Shown piece by piece: positions 26,125 to 36,008 of a DNA stretch of 64,000 bases. Origin of the DNA: Paenibacillus sp. UNC451MF (lineage in GTDB: Bacteria > Bacillota > Bacilli > Paenibacillales > NBRC-103111); NCBI RefSeq assembly GCF_000686845.1, contig NZ_JMLS01000001.1:558001-622000 (forward strand), in the 5' to 3' direction. Position 1 is the first letter of the stretch, and every line of letters starts with the position of its first letter. The notes under the pieces are model-generated. The model was not told the DNA's origin. It worked only from the letters and a program-made list of their open reading frames with translations, and searched no databases. A program made the position numbers and the translations under genes.

Positions 26125-27192
26125 ATGCAGGTAGAATGGTTTGATTATGATTTGCCGGAGTCGCTTATTGCACAGACTCCATTGAAAGATCGAACATCGT
26201 CAAGATTGTTGACGTTGGATAAAACAACCGGAGCCATACAGCATCAAACATTTGAAGCTTTAATCGATTATTTGGAAGCCGGGGATGTACTCGTGTTGAA
26301 TGACACGCGGGTTTTACCAGCCCGGCTTTTTGGTGTCAAGGCGGATACCGGAGCCAAAGCGGAAGTATTGCTGCTGAAGCAGTTGGAAGGGGATCGCTGG
26401 GAAGCTCTGGTTAAACCAGGTAAGCGTTTGAAGAAAGGCGCTGTTATTCTGTTTGGCGAGGACGTCTCACATGCTTCAGAAGGCAGCAAACCGGCTCTCC
26501 TTACTGCTACCATTGAAGAAGAAAGCGATATGGGCGGCCGTGTTCTTCGATTTAGCTATGAAGGTATTTTCCCTGAGCTATTAGACCGGCTTGGCCAAAT
26601 GCCATTGCCTCCTTATATTAAGGAGCAGCTGCCTGAACGCGAGCGATACCAGACGGTATATGCGAAGCATGAGGGCTCTGCGGCTGCACCGACGGCAGGG
26701 CTTCACTTTACCCGTGAATACTTGAATAGACTGGAACAAAAAGGTATACAATTAGCGTATATTACGCTGCATGTAGGACTGGGAACGTTCAGGCCGGTAT
26801 CGGTCGACGATGTGGAGTCACATCGGATGCATGAGGAGTATTATGAGGTGAACCGCGAAGCGGCAGATAAAATCAATACGGCTAAAGCTTCAGGAAGGCG
26901 GGTTATTGCGATTGGTACGACCTCATCCAGAACTCTAGAAACGGCAGCAAAAGTAAGCTCGGTGCCTGGAAGGCTTCAAGCCTGCAGCGGCTGGACGGAT
27001 ATTTTCATCTATCCGGGATTTAAGTTCCAGATCGTTGACGCGCTTGTGACGAACTTCCATTTGCCCAAATCGACTCTTCTCATGCTAATCAGCGCTTTGG
27101 CCGATCGGGAGAAGATCATGGAAGCATACCGCCAAGCCGTTGAACGGGAATATCGGTTTTTCAGCTTTGGCGATGCAATGTTTATATATTAA
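26125..27192 (+). CDS. queA: S-adenosylmethionine:tRNA ribosyltransferase-isomerase QueA
   Basis: Transfers the ribosyl part of SAM to preQ1-modified tRNA, giving epoxyqueuosine. Typical opening [20 protein letters not shown], then [13 protein letters not shown] and the APTAGLHFT and [13 protein letters not shown] motifs, ending in SLLM-type [11 protein letters not shown] and [11 protein letters not shown] chose ATG 26125: AAGGA (26111-26115) is nine bases away and the alignment to B. subtilis QueA (MKVDLFDFDLPE) begins here; ATG 26116 overlaps the upstream stop. 355 aa. It precedes tgt, the partner that inserts preQ1. Confidence 0.96.
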   Translation: MQVEWFDYDLPESLIAQTPLKDRTSSRLLTLDKTTGAIQHQTFEALIDYLEAGDVLVLNDTRVLPARLFGVKADTGAKAEVLLLKQLEGDRWEALVKPGKRLKKGAVILFGEDVSHASEGSKPALLTATIEEESDMGGRVLRFSYEGIFPELLDRLGQMPLPPYIKEQLPERERYQTVYAKHEGSAAAPTAGLHFTREYLNRLEQKGIQLAYITLHVGLGTFRPVSVDDVESHRMHEEYYEVNREAADKINTAKASGRRVIAIGTTSSRTLETAAKVSSVPGRLQACSGWTDIFIYPGFKFQIVDALVTNFHLPKSTLLMLISALADREKIMEAYRQAVEREYRFFSFGDAMFIY

Positions 27193-27217
27193 TCAGCAGG
27201 AATAAAGAAAGAAGTGA

Positions 27218-28360
<1,143 letters not shown>

Positions 28361-28391
28361 ACGTATAGTATAGGGAAAGGGGGGAAAGCAA

Positions 28392-28712
28392 ATGTTGTTA
28401 GCAGCAGCTGATACAGCAGCGCAAGGCGGGCTTCAAGGGTATTTGTATACATACGGTCCATTGGTATTAATGTTTGTAGTCTTGTATTTCTTATTGATTC
28501 GTCCCCAGCAAAAACGTCAAAAGACGCGTAACATGATGCTGGGCAATTTGAAAAAAGGCGATAAGGTTGTTACCATCGGCGGGCTTCATGGAACGATTCT
28601 GGAGCTTGGAGATGATACAGTCGTTATCCGTGTCAACGATGTAACGAAGCTTACATTCGAACGTTCTGCAGTGAATGCGGTATCGAGCAGTCCTGGCGAA
28701 GACAAGAAGTAA
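28392..28712 (+). CDS. yajC: Preprotein translocase accessory subunit YajC
   Basis: Small membrane protein of the Sec holotranslocon that associates with SecDF. One membrane helix (PLVLMFVVLYFLLIRPQQKRQK, near 22-42) is followed by a conserved cytoplasmic part, MLGNLKKGDKVVTIGGLHGTI. 106 aa. AAAGGGGGGAAAG precedes ATG 28392. It ends the queA-tgt-yajC unit and precedes a strong terminator; secD and secF lie 5 kb downstream. Confidence 0.95.
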   Translation: MLLAAADTAAQGGLQGYLYTYGPLVLMFVVLYFLLIRPQQKRQKTRNMMLGNLKKGDKVVTIGGLHGTILELGDDTVVIRVNDVTKLTFERSAVNAVSSSPGEDKK

Positions 28713-28729
28713 GCGCATCAAATGAATAA

Positions 28730-28769
28730 ATGCGAGCCTCCTGTGAAGGAAGGACTCGCATTTTTTTTA
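28730..28769 (+). terminator. Rho-independent terminator after yajC
   Basis: Stem AATGCGAG/CTCGCATT with inner CCT/AGG pairing, followed by eight T. Also positioned to stop the convergent TIGR04086 gene. Confidence 0.88.
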
Positions 28770-28814
28770 AAATACACATTGTTGAAAGGCTTCGTTAGAG
28801 GGTTCGATTGGCTT

Positions 28815-29171
28815 CTATTTCAAGTTGACACCGAGCATACCGCCTAACGCTCCTGATCCGAAAGTTAAACCGAGCAGATACATCGTCTGCTCCGATAACC
28901 CGGTGTCGTAAGCCAAGAACCCGATGATAGCTACAATGAGGCAATAAAAGATGCCGAGCAGGCCACCATGGTACCAGCCTCTGGTTCCGCCGCGTTTGCC
29001 GGATACGATGCCCCCTATGAACATGGAAACGCCGTGTATGGACATCGTGTAGCCAAATAAGGACGCTTCCTGTAAATTTGTTGCTAGCATAAGCAAAGAT
29101 ATCATAAGTGTACCCAAAAGCATGAAAATCATGGAGTAGATCAACCCGGATAATAAAGGTGATTGCTTCAT
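28815..29171 (-). CDS. TIGR04086-family membrane protein
   Basis: A 118-residue protein with four predicted membrane helices (LIYSMIFMLLGTLMISLLML; TMSIHGVSMFIGGIVSG; GGLLGIFYCLIVAIIGFLAY; MYLLGLTFGSGALGGMLGV). The tail GSGALGGMLGVNLK and the central GGIVSGKRGGTRGWYHGGLLG are typical of the uncharacterised family next to yajC in Bacilli. In Bacillus it usually follows yajC in the same direction; here it is inverted and convergent with yajC. Function unknown. Confidence 0.8.
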   Translation of the reverse strand: MKQSPLLSGLIYSMIFMLLGTLMISLLMLATNLQEASLFGYTMSIHGVSMFIGGIVSGKRGGTRGWYHGGLLGIFYCLIVAIIGFLAYDTGLSEQTMYLLGLTFGSGALGGMLGVNLK

Positions 29172-29351
29172 CGCCGACTCCCCCCAATCAAACCATTTAT
29201 CATCATTGTATGGGCACGTACATAAAAATAGTACAGGTTGTTCTAGACGCGTAAAGGTGAAGTTATGTAAAATTTGGGAACCATTACGCCTTTATATGTC
29301 ACTAAATAGAGCAGCGAGTACGAACGAATATATGAAAGGTGGGGATATCTT

Positions 29352-30674
29352 TTGGAAACGATTCAATCGACTTCATTGTGGCAAATGGTTGCAGCTGCAC
29401 TTATTTTCTTTATCGCTTACGGGCTCGTTCAAACCGGGATCGTTCATCGTGCGTATGCCGCTTGGGGTGGCGGAATACTTGCACTTATTTTGGGGCTTGT
29501 CGATTTAACAACAGCTTACAGGACTCATATCGCTTGGGAAACGATTGTTTTATTGCTCGGCTTGATGCTAATGTCGGGAGTCACAGGCAAGACGGGATTG
29601 TTTCAATACCTGGCTATCAAATCGGTGCAAAAGGCGGAAGGTCATCTTACCCAGATTTTTCTTCTATTAGCGGCTATTGCGGCGCTGGGATCTGCCATTC
29701 TTGATCCTGTAACAACTATTATTTTAATAATACCAGTTACAATTCGCATCTCTAAGGTCATAGGGGTGAGTCCGGTTCCTTTTATTGTAACCGAGATGCT
29801 ATGCGGTAATATTGGGGGAAGTGCAACCCTGATAGGTTCACTGCCTAATATGTTGATAGGCTCGTCCAAGCAGACGGGTGTTACTTTTAATGGTTTTTTG
29901 CTGCATGTAGCTCCATTGTCTATTCTTCTTTTTATCGTTACACTCCTAGTTCTTCATAGAGTGTTTGCAAAAGAGTGGAAGCAGGCTGGAGCCCTATCAG
30001 AAGAGTGGAAGTCTCTGGATGCTTCAGAGTATTTAAAGGATCGGTCCCTTTTGATAAAAGCACTGATTGTATGGGGCTTGACTCTGCTTGGATTCCTTTT
30101 CCATCTTCAACTTCACATATCAGTTGCTTTCATTGCATTGGCAGGTGCTGTTATCCTTCTTCTGCTCACAATTAGAAAGAAAAAAGAGCTGGAGGATGCC
30201 CTTCATTCTGTAGAATGGGGCACGCTAGCCTTTCTCATCGGCTTGTTCCTGATTGTTGGCGGATTAGTGAATACAGGAACAATTGAGGCCATTGCGGTAA
30301 AAGGGATGGAGCTTACTTCGGGTAGCGGAATGTTCATCTCGATTTTGGCCCTTTGGGTAGCGGGATTAGTATCGGCAGGAGTTGATCAAGCTCCGTTAGT
30401 AGCTGCGATGATTCCTTTAATCAAGAGTATTGGCGCCCATATGGACTTAGCTTATGGATGGCAGCTTAATCCCATTTGGTGGTCGCTAGCTATCGGGGCC
30501 AGCATTGGTGGAGGAGCAACGTTGATCGGGTCGCACGCTAATCTGATCGCAGCGGGGCTGGCGATGAAGGAAGGCCATGAAATTAAATTCATGAAATACT
30601 TGAAGATTGCGCTGCCTTTGACACTGTTATTGCTGTTTATTTCTACGGGGTATGTCATTTGGATTTATTTTTAG
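29352..30674 (+). CDS. SLC13/ArsB/NhaD-superfamily (ion transporter) membrane protein
   Basis: A 440-residue, about 11-12-helix transporter of the ion-transporter superfamily. The two pseudo-repeats carry the characteristic loops LDPVTTIILIIPV with GGSATLIGSLPNMLIGS, and VDQAPLVAAMIPL with GGGATLIGSHANLIAAG. These hairpin regions bind ion and substrate in the family, whose members move arsenite, sodium/proton, citrate or sulfate. The substrate cannot be named, and there is no ars gene nearby. TTG 29352 follows AAAGGTGGGGAT. It stands alone in the backbone. Confidence 0.78.
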   Translation: METIQSTSLWQMVAAALIFFIAYGLVQTGIVHRAYAAWGGGILALILGLVDLTTAYRTHIAWETIVLLLGLMLMSGVTGKTGLFQYLAIKSVQKAEGHLTQIFLLLAAIAALGSAILDPVTTIILIIPVTIRISKVIGVSPVPFIVTEMLCGNIGGSATLIGSLPNMLIGSSKQTGVTFNGFLLHVAPLSILLFIVTLLVLHRVFAKEWKQAGALSEEWKSLDASEYLKDRSLLIKALIVWGLTLLGFLFHLQLHISVAFIALAGAVILLLLTIRKKKELEDALHSVEWGTLAFLIGLFLIVGGLVNTGTIEAIAVKGMELTSGSGMFISILALWVAGLVSAGVDQAPLVAAMIPLIKSIGAHMDLAYGWQLNPIWWSLAIGASIGGGATLIGSHANLIAAGLAMKEGHEIKFMKYLKIALPLTLLLLFISTGYVIWIYF

Positions 30675-30808
30675 TTCATAATTGGAAGCACATTTGCCAA
30701 CAATTCTTAGCTGTCAAAATGGTATGACACGATTAGCTAAAGGTCAAAATACCCATGGAAACATCCTGTCTTTGCTACGCCAAGAATGTAGGAGGATAGA
30801 GGGAAACC

Positions 30809-31486
30809 ATGGATATGTTGGCTCTTTTTTTTCGTACCGTACTTGTGTACTTTATCGTGTTTCTGACTTTAAGGATTATGGGGAAAAGGGAGATCGGGAA
30901 GCTGTCGCTTTTCGATTTAGTCATTTCCATTATGATTGCGGAAATTGCTGTTTTTGTCTTAGAGGATATGGGGAAACCGCTGGTCGAAGGTATTGTCCCG
31001 ATGGTTACTCTGGTCGTGATTCAAATGTTCATTGCTTATGTCTCGTTGAAAAATGAAAAGCTGCGCCGAATTTTTGAGGGGAGACCGGCTTTGGTGATTC
31101 AAAATGGAAAGCTGAATCGCGAGGTGATGAAGCGGCATCGTTACAACCTGGATGATTTGCTGCTGCAGCTTCGACAAAACAAAATCGTGGATGTGGCGGA
31201 TGTGGAATTTGCGATATTAGAGCCTTCTGGCAAGCTGACCGTTGTAGAAAAAGATGCTGCGAACAGTCAGCCTGCCGCCAAACAACAGGTTAAAATTAGA
31301 TATGAGGGACTACCGTTGCCGCTCATCATGGACGGGAAGGTACAGGATGATAGTCTGGAAAAGCTCGGGAAGACACGGTTTTGGTTAAAAAGCGAGCTAC
31401 AATCCAAAGGGATACAGGATTTTAAAGACATATTCTTTTGTACGATTGATCACCGCGGGAAATGGTTTATTGACAAGAAAAGGTAA
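30809..31486 (+). CDS. DUF421 (YetF/YrbG-family) membrane protein
   Basis: Three N-terminal membrane helices (LFFRTVLVYFIVFLTLRIMG; LSLFDLVISIMIAEIAVFVL; IVPMVTLVVIQMFIAYVSL), then two cytoplasmic domains with the family motif FEGRPALVIQNGKLN and the signature YNLDDLLLQLRQNKIVDVADVEFAILEPSGKL. 225 aa. B. subtilis YrbG in the same neighbourhood belongs to this family; members influence spore germination or stress resistance in some bacilli, but no activity is known. GGAGG at 30790-30794 and AGGG nearer the ATG precede it. Its stop lies one base from the convergent spoVB stop, with no terminator between. Confidence 0.85.
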   Translation: MDMLALFFRTVLVYFIVFLTLRIMGKREIGKLSLFDLVISIMIAEIAVFVLEDMGKPLVEGIVPMVTLVVIQMFIAYVSLKNEKLRRIFEGRPALVIQNGKLNREVMKRHRYNLDDLLLQLRQNKIVDVADVEFAILEPSGKLTVVEKDAANSQPAAKQQVKIRYEGLPLPLIMDGKVQDDSLEKLGKTRFWLKSELQSKGIQDFKDIFFCTIDHRGKWFIDKKR

Positions 31487-31487
31487 G

Positions 31488-33053
31488 CTATTTGACAAAC
31501 TTACGTCCCAACCACAAGATTCTCAATAGATCATTCCTGTTAATGAGCTTCAGGAATACCGAACAAATGAGGTAAACCAGAATGCCGAGAATAGAGGAAA
31601 CGATGAAACGGATAAGCTCATTGTCCAGCCAGTTCGTGTACATAATGACATGACTGGCCCAGCCCGATAAAGCCATCGCAGCACCGACCTTGGCAAAGTC
31701 GGCCATCTCCATTCGAAAATTCAACAGCTTGACCACACTACGCCAATGAAGAAGGGTGACGAGCATGATATTCAGGTTAATCGCCATGAGTGCTCCTAAG
31801 ATGCCGAATTCAGGCTTGCTTGCCAGCAAATAGATCAATGTCAGCTTGATGATTGAGCCCACTAACGTGTTGATTAGAGCGCTGCCGGGTTTTTCCAAGG
31901 CTTGCAGAGTTGCTTGAAGTGGGGCTTGAAAATAAATGAACAAGGCAACGGGGGCCATCATTTTTAGCATAGAGGCTACCTGGCTTTGTCCATACAAGTA
32001 GAGACAAAGAGGTTCAGCCAACACAAACATGATCATGGCAAATGGTGCTCCCGTCACAAGCGCTAGCTTTAAGGACTGATGAAGACGGGAATGGATTGTT
32101 TTCATATCATTTTGTGCCGCGGCTTCGGAAAGGGAAGGAACAAGGGAAACGGATAAGGAATACGTCAGGGCACTTGGAAGCATAAGTATTGGCATGACCA
32201 TCCCTTGGAGCGCACCATACTGTGCAGTCGCTAGTTTGGTGGCAATACCTGCTATAGCCAGGCTGCGGACAATGATAATGGACTCAAAAAAATAAGAAAA
32301 AGAACCGACCAGCTTACTACCCGTTATCGGAACGGCCAGCTTTAACAGCATCTTCAAGTTAGCCCAGCGACCGGTCATGGTATTTGATCCGATTCTCACT
32401 TGAGGAATGGATCGGGCTGACCTTCGGTTAATCCGATATTGGTAGTACAGTACAAGAAGTGCTGCAATCTCTCCAACAAGAACGCCTGCCATAGCGCCTG
32501 CTGCAGCAAATTCGATCCCATAGGGAAGCATGGCGTAAGCAAAGGCTAGAACAGTGAATATCCTTACTAACGTCTCTACGACCTGGGAGAGCGCCGTAGG
32601 AATCATATTTTGCCTGCCTTGGAAATAGCCGCGATAAACCGATCCGATGCCAACAATCAATATAATCGGTGTCATGGTCAGGAAAGTGTAATAAACTCTA
32701 GAATCGGTTAATAAATGGGTAGAAATCCATTTAGCGGCAAGGAAGCTTACAATGGAGAATATAATGCTTATGGTGAAGGTAAATAGCATGGATATGCGAA
32801 ATATTTTCCGTATCCGGCTTTCATTTCCTTCGGCTTCCGCTTCTGCAACCAGTTTGGCGATTGCGATGGGAATGCCACCGGTAATTAATGTTAAAATAAC
32901 GATAAGGAACGGGTAGCCCATCTGGTATAATCCAATGCCTTCGGCGCCGATAACTCGTGGTAGTGTAATTCTAGGGATGAAGCCAAGGATGCGGTTAATG
33001 ATACCTGCGGCAAGCAAAATGAGCGTGCCTTTTATAAACGATTGTTTGGTCAC
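31488..33053 (-). CDS. spoVB: Stage V sporulation protein B, MurJ/MOP-family lipid II flippase-like
   Basis: A polysaccharide-exporter (MOP/MATE-like) membrane protein with about 14 helices needed for spore cortex synthesis in Bacillus, probably flipping peptidoglycan precursors. Opening TKQSFIKGTLILLAAGIINRILGFIPRI is typical of SpoVB, as is GAEGIGLYQMGYPF. GTG 33053 is preceded by GGGAGGAAGAAGG with seven bases spacing; 14 further codons upstream are open but lack support. 521 aa, normal. It lies near comN and secDF, as in B. subtilis. Other SpoVB-like paralogues (YtgP, YabM) share the fold; context decides. Confidence 0.9.
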   Translation of the reverse strand: MTKQSFIKGTLILLAAGIINRILGFIPRITLPRVIGAEGIGLYQMGYPFLIVILTLITGGIPIAIAKLVAEAEAEGNESRIRKIFRISMLFTFTISIIFSIVSFLAAKWISTHLLTDSRVYYTFLTMTPIILIVGIGSVYRGYFQGRQNMIPTALSQVVETLVRIFTVLAFAYAMLPYGIEFAAAGAMAGVLVGEIAALLVLYYQYRINRRSARSIPQVRIGSNTMTGRWANLKMLLKLAVPITGSKLVGSFSYFFESIIIVRSLAIAGIATKLATAQYGALQGMVMPILMLPSALTYSLSVSLVPSLSEAAAQNDMKTIHSRLHQSLKLALVTGAPFAMIMFVLAEPLCLYLYGQSQVASMLKMMAPVALFIYFQAPLQATLQALEKPGSALINTLVGSIIKLTLIYLLASKPEFGILGALMAINLNIMLVTLLHWRSVVKLLNFRMEMADFAKVGAAMALSGWASHVIMYTNWLDNELIRFIVSSILGILVYLICSVFLKLINRNDLLRILWLGRKFVK

Positions 33054-33249
33054 GTGAACGCCTTCTTCCTCCCTTAAGTTTTCATTGAGAAGCAAAACTT
33101 CGCATTATGCACCATTAGGTCTACTTAATGAATATGCTGAACCTGTCCTACTGCATGACATTTTTTGTGCAACTTCTTGGACAAGAAGGAAGGAAATGAC
33201 CCGGGAGCAGCGAATAAGTGTAACAGCGACGCTGTAGTGCAGGAGGTTG

Positions 33250-33690
33250 ATGGTCGTGGATCAAGAGGAACGGAATACACAGCAACAGTTGGAAGCATCA
33301 GCCAACGATTCGGAGGGAGCAATAGGAACCGAACTGCAGGACGAAATGCCTGAGCCGGGAGAGCCGCCAGTAGGGCCGGAACCCGAGGATGAGGAAGACA
33401 CTCTGGATTGTAAGGCTGAGCTAGAGCCTGAACCGGAATGGGAAGCTTTATCGGACGTGGAATTGAATGAAGTAATTGAGAGCATCTGCAACAGTAAAGC
33501 AGAAGAGTTCAGAATGATTGGGTATGAGCATGTTACCGGGATGGAAATATGGGAGTGTGTCAGCGACAAGTATAAAAAGACAGGCACACCTCCGCTGCAT
33601 AAAGTGGTCAACGATATTTTATCGCTAAAAGTGACGCAGTTTATGAACTGGATGACAATGAGCATTTATAAAACCAACCCTTTCAAATAG
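33250..33690 (+). CDS. comN: ComN-type post-transcriptional regulator
   Basis: The C-terminal ~85 residues (ALSDVELNEVIESICNSKAEEF, then GYEHVTGMEIWECVSDKYKK and KVVNDILSLKVTQFMNWMT) match the ComN family, which in B. subtilis controls comE mRNA and lies between spoVB and secDF. In front is an unusual ~60-residue acidic, Pro/Glu-rich, probably disordered extension. Start may be ATG 33250 or GTG 33256; AGGAGG at 33241-33246 is nearer optimal for the latter. About 146 aa. Its stop codon lies inside the following terminator hairpin. Confidence 0.8.
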   Translation: MVVDQEERNTQQQLEASANDSEGAIGTELQDEMPEPGEPPVGPEPEDEEDTLDCKAELEPEPEWEALSDVELNEVIESICNSKAEEFRMIGYEHVTGMEIWECVSDKYKKTGTPPLHKVVNDILSLKVTQFMNWMTMSIYKTNPFK

Positions 33691-33713
33691 CGGAAGGGTT
33701 GTTTGTTTTTTAA
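33677..33713 (+). terminator. Rho-independent terminator overlapping the end of comN
   Basis: Stem CAACCCTTT/AAGGGTTG around a loop that holds the comN stop codon (33688-33690), followed by TTTGTTTTTT. Confidence 0.85.
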
Positions 33714-33742
33714 CCTGATCCCAAATGCCAGTAATCGTCAAA

Positions 33743-33771
33743 TTGACTCGTTTTTCGCAGGTGGGTATAAT
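33743..33771 (+). promoter_or_regulatory. Promoter of secD-secF
   Basis: TTGACT (33743-33748) and TATAAT (33766-33771) with a 17-base spacer, 36 bases before the secD ATG. Near-consensus sigma-A promoter. Confidence 0.82.
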
Positions 33772-33806
33772 AGGAATATTGAGTATGGAAGGAGATCGTT
33801 ATAGAG

Positions 33807-35033
33807 ATGAAACGGATCGTCGCTTTTTTGCTAGTAGTAGTCCTTTCGTTTGGCTTGTTTGCCTGGCTGACTCCGGGACTAGTGAAGAACATTAAGCTCG
33901 GCTTGGACTTAAAGGGTGGTTTTGAAATACTGTATGTAGCAGAACCAATAGAGGCTGGCAAGCCGGTCACTATGGAGTCATTGAAGCAAACGGCAAACAG
34001 TTTGGCGAAGAGGGCTGATAGCTTAGGTATAGCTGAGCCTGAAGTGACGACGGAGGGTAAAGACCGTATCCGCGTGCGTCTTGCCGATGTGAAGAATGAG
34101 GAAGAGGTACGCCAAATTATTAAAAAGCCCGCTGATCTGACATTCCGCGGACCTGATGGCACGAAAGAAATGCTTGGTAGTGATTTTGTGGAAGGTGCTG
34201 CTAAAGTAGGCTTCGACCAGTCGAATCGACCTATGATCAGCATTAAAGTTAAGGAACCGGATAAATTCAAGGCGGTTACTGAAAAATTGCTTAACCAACC
34301 GCTAGCGATTTACTTAGATGAAAACCAACTGTCCGCACCTATTGTAAGTGCCATTATTACAGATGGTAATGCGACAATCTCCGGTAATTACACATTTGAA
34401 CAAGCGACCGAGTTAGCTAACACAATCAACTTGGGTGCACTTCCATTAAAGCTGACCGAGAAATATACTCAGGTTGTAGGAGCATCTCTAGGTCAATTGT
34501 CTTTGCACCAAACGGTGGAGGCTGGCTTAATCGGTGCGATCTTGATACTTGTTTTCATGCTCGTATTTTATCGCTTGCCGGGTATTATTGCGGCCATTAC
34601 ATTAATCACGTATACGTTCCTGCTGTTAGGGGCCTTCTACTTGATGAAAGCGACCTTAACCCTTCCGGGTATTGCGGCATTTGTGCTGGGTATCGGGATG
34701 GCGGTCGATGCGAATATCATTACGTATGAACGGATTAAAGAAGAGATTCGCAGCGGCAAAAGCTTGCTCTCCTCTCTGAAATCCGGATCCAAGCATTCGT
34801 TCCGTACGATCATGGACGCTAATATTACGAACTTGATCTCAGCGATCGTGCTGTACTATGTTGGTAATGGTGCCATACGGGGCTTTGCCTTAACTACGAT
34901 TATGAGTATTATCATCAGTATTCTGACTAACGTATTCTTGTCTCGCTGGTACATTCACCTAGTCATCAAGAGCAAGCTCTTCAATAAACCTGCTTATTAC
35001 GGTGTAAAGGAGTCGGAAATTCGTGGACTATAA
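33807..35033 (+). CDS. secD: Protein translocase subunit SecD
   Basis: RND-type Sec accessory subunit that helps pull exported proteins out of the channel using the proton gradient. N-terminal helix and the conserved LGLDLKGGFEILY start, P1 ectodomain (about 40-230), then five helices with GLIGAILILVFMLVFYRLPGI, VLGIGMAVDANIITYERIKEEI and the motif AFVLGIGMAVDAN. 408 aa: unlike B. subtilis, where SecDF is one chain, this is a separate SecD. ATG 33807 follows GGAG. secF overlaps by 11 bases. Confidence 0.96.
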   Translation: MKRIVAFLLVVVLSFGLFAWLTPGLVKNIKLGLDLKGGFEILYVAEPIEAGKPVTMESLKQTANSLAKRADSLGIAEPEVTTEGKDRIRVRLADVKNEEEVRQIIKKPADLTFRGPDGTKEMLGSDFVEGAAKVGFDQSNRPMISIKVKEPDKFKAVTEKLLNQPLAIYLDENQLSAPIVSAIITDGNATISGNYTFEQATELANTINLGALPLKLTEKYTQVVGASLGQLSLHQTVEAGLIGAILILVFMLVFYRLPGIIAAITLITYTFLLLGAFYLMKATLTLPGIAAFVLGIGMAVDANIITYERIKEEIRSGKSLLSSLKSGSKHSFRTIMDANITNLISAIVLYYVGNGAIRGFALTTIMSIIISILTNVFLSRWYIHLVIKSKLFNKPAYYGVKESEIRGL

Positions 35034-35943
35034 AAATCACTTTGACTTCATGAAAAACCGCAATAAGTTTTTTATGACTTCTATTGCGATACTGTTGATT
35101 GGTTTAATCGTGTTAGTTACTATGAATTTGAACTACGGCGTTGACTTTAAAGCAGGGACTTCACTTGACATTAACATGGGCCAATCCGTCACTAAGGAGA
35201 AGGTCGATCAAGCCTTTGAAAGCTCCGGCTTTAAGCCAGCTATAACGACCCTTAGCGGTAGCAACAATGACCATGTTTCTGCCCGTTTTGATACGATTCT
35301 TACAGAAGATGAGATTAAAAAAGTAAATTCCACGATGGTTGCTACTTTTGGGGACAAGGTCTCCCAAGAGGTAAATACCGTATCGCCGGATATTGCCAGA
35401 GAATTAGGCTATAAAGCGATGATTGCGGTTGGTATTGCGAGCTTAGCCATTTGTATCTATGTTAGCATTCGTTTCGAATGGCGGTTTGCAGTAGCCGCCA
35501 TTATCGCAATCCTTCACGATGCTTTTATCGTTATTGCAGCATTTGCAATTTTCCGTCTAGAGGTTAACCTGCCGTTCTTGGCTGCCATCTTGACGACCAT
35601 TGGTTACTCCATTAATGATAAAATCGTTATTTTTGACCGGGTGAGAGAAAATCTTCGCTTTTCCAGAATTAAAACAAGCGAAGATTTGTCTAACATGCTG
35701 AATGCAAGTATTTGGCAGACGATGTCACGGAATATTAACACGGTTATCACGGTATTGGTTGCGGCTCTTTGTTTGTTTATCTTCGGTAGTGAATCAATCA
35801 AACTGTTTGCTTTGGCAAAAATCGTTGGATTGGCCTCCGGTGCATACTCTTCGATTTGTATAGCTACACCGTTGTGGTATTTGTTGAAGAACAAGTCACT
35901 TGGTTCTAGTTCTAAAACGCGGGCTACCGCAGTAAAAGAATAA
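35023..35943 (+). CDS. secF: Protein translocase subunit SecF
   Basis: Partner of SecD in the Sec machinery. Opens with FDFMKNRNKFF-type sequence, then NYGVDFKAGTSLDI, small ectodomain, and the membrane domain with ILHDAFIVIAAFAIFRLEVNLPFLAAILTTIGYSINDKIVIFDRVREN-type signature (here near 165-210). 306 aa, complete. GTG 35023 lies 11 bases inside secD with AAAGGAG (35005-35011) ahead, so SecD and SecF are made in equal amounts by coupling. Not a frameshifted SecDF: each part has its own start and stop. Confidence 0.96.
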   Translation: MDYKNHFDFMKNRNKFFMTSIAILLIGLIVLVTMNLNYGVDFKAGTSLDINMGQSVTKEKVDQAFESSGFKPAITTLSGSNNDHVSARFDTILTEDEIKKVNSTMVATFGDKVSQEVNTVSPDIARELGYKAMIAVGIASLAICIYVSIRFEWRFAVAAIIAILHDAFIVIAAFAIFRLEVNLPFLAAILTTIGYSINDKIVIFDRVRENLRFSRIKTSEDLSNMLNASIWQTMSRNINTVITVLVAALCLFIFGSESIKLFALAKIVGLASGAYSSICIATPLWYLLKNKSLGSSSKTRATAVKE

Positions 35944-35948
35944 TAGCT

Positions 35949-35983
35949 GGCCGCGCGAAATGAATGTTTCCGCGGCCTTTCTA
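35949..35983 (+). terminator. Rho-independent terminator after secF
   Basis: Stem GGCCGCG-GAAA/TTTC-CGCGGCC with a TGAATG loop and a short TTTCT tail. Very stable stem but a short T-run. Confidence 0.72.
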
Positions 35984-36008
35984 TACAATTCACTTGAGGA
36001 GTGGCTCC

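Noticed and set aside
33807-35943. SecDF broken by a frameshift
   Set aside because: Both parts have complete N- and C-terminal regions, separate ribosome binding sites and an 11-base overlap; separate SecD and SecF are normal in many bacteria.
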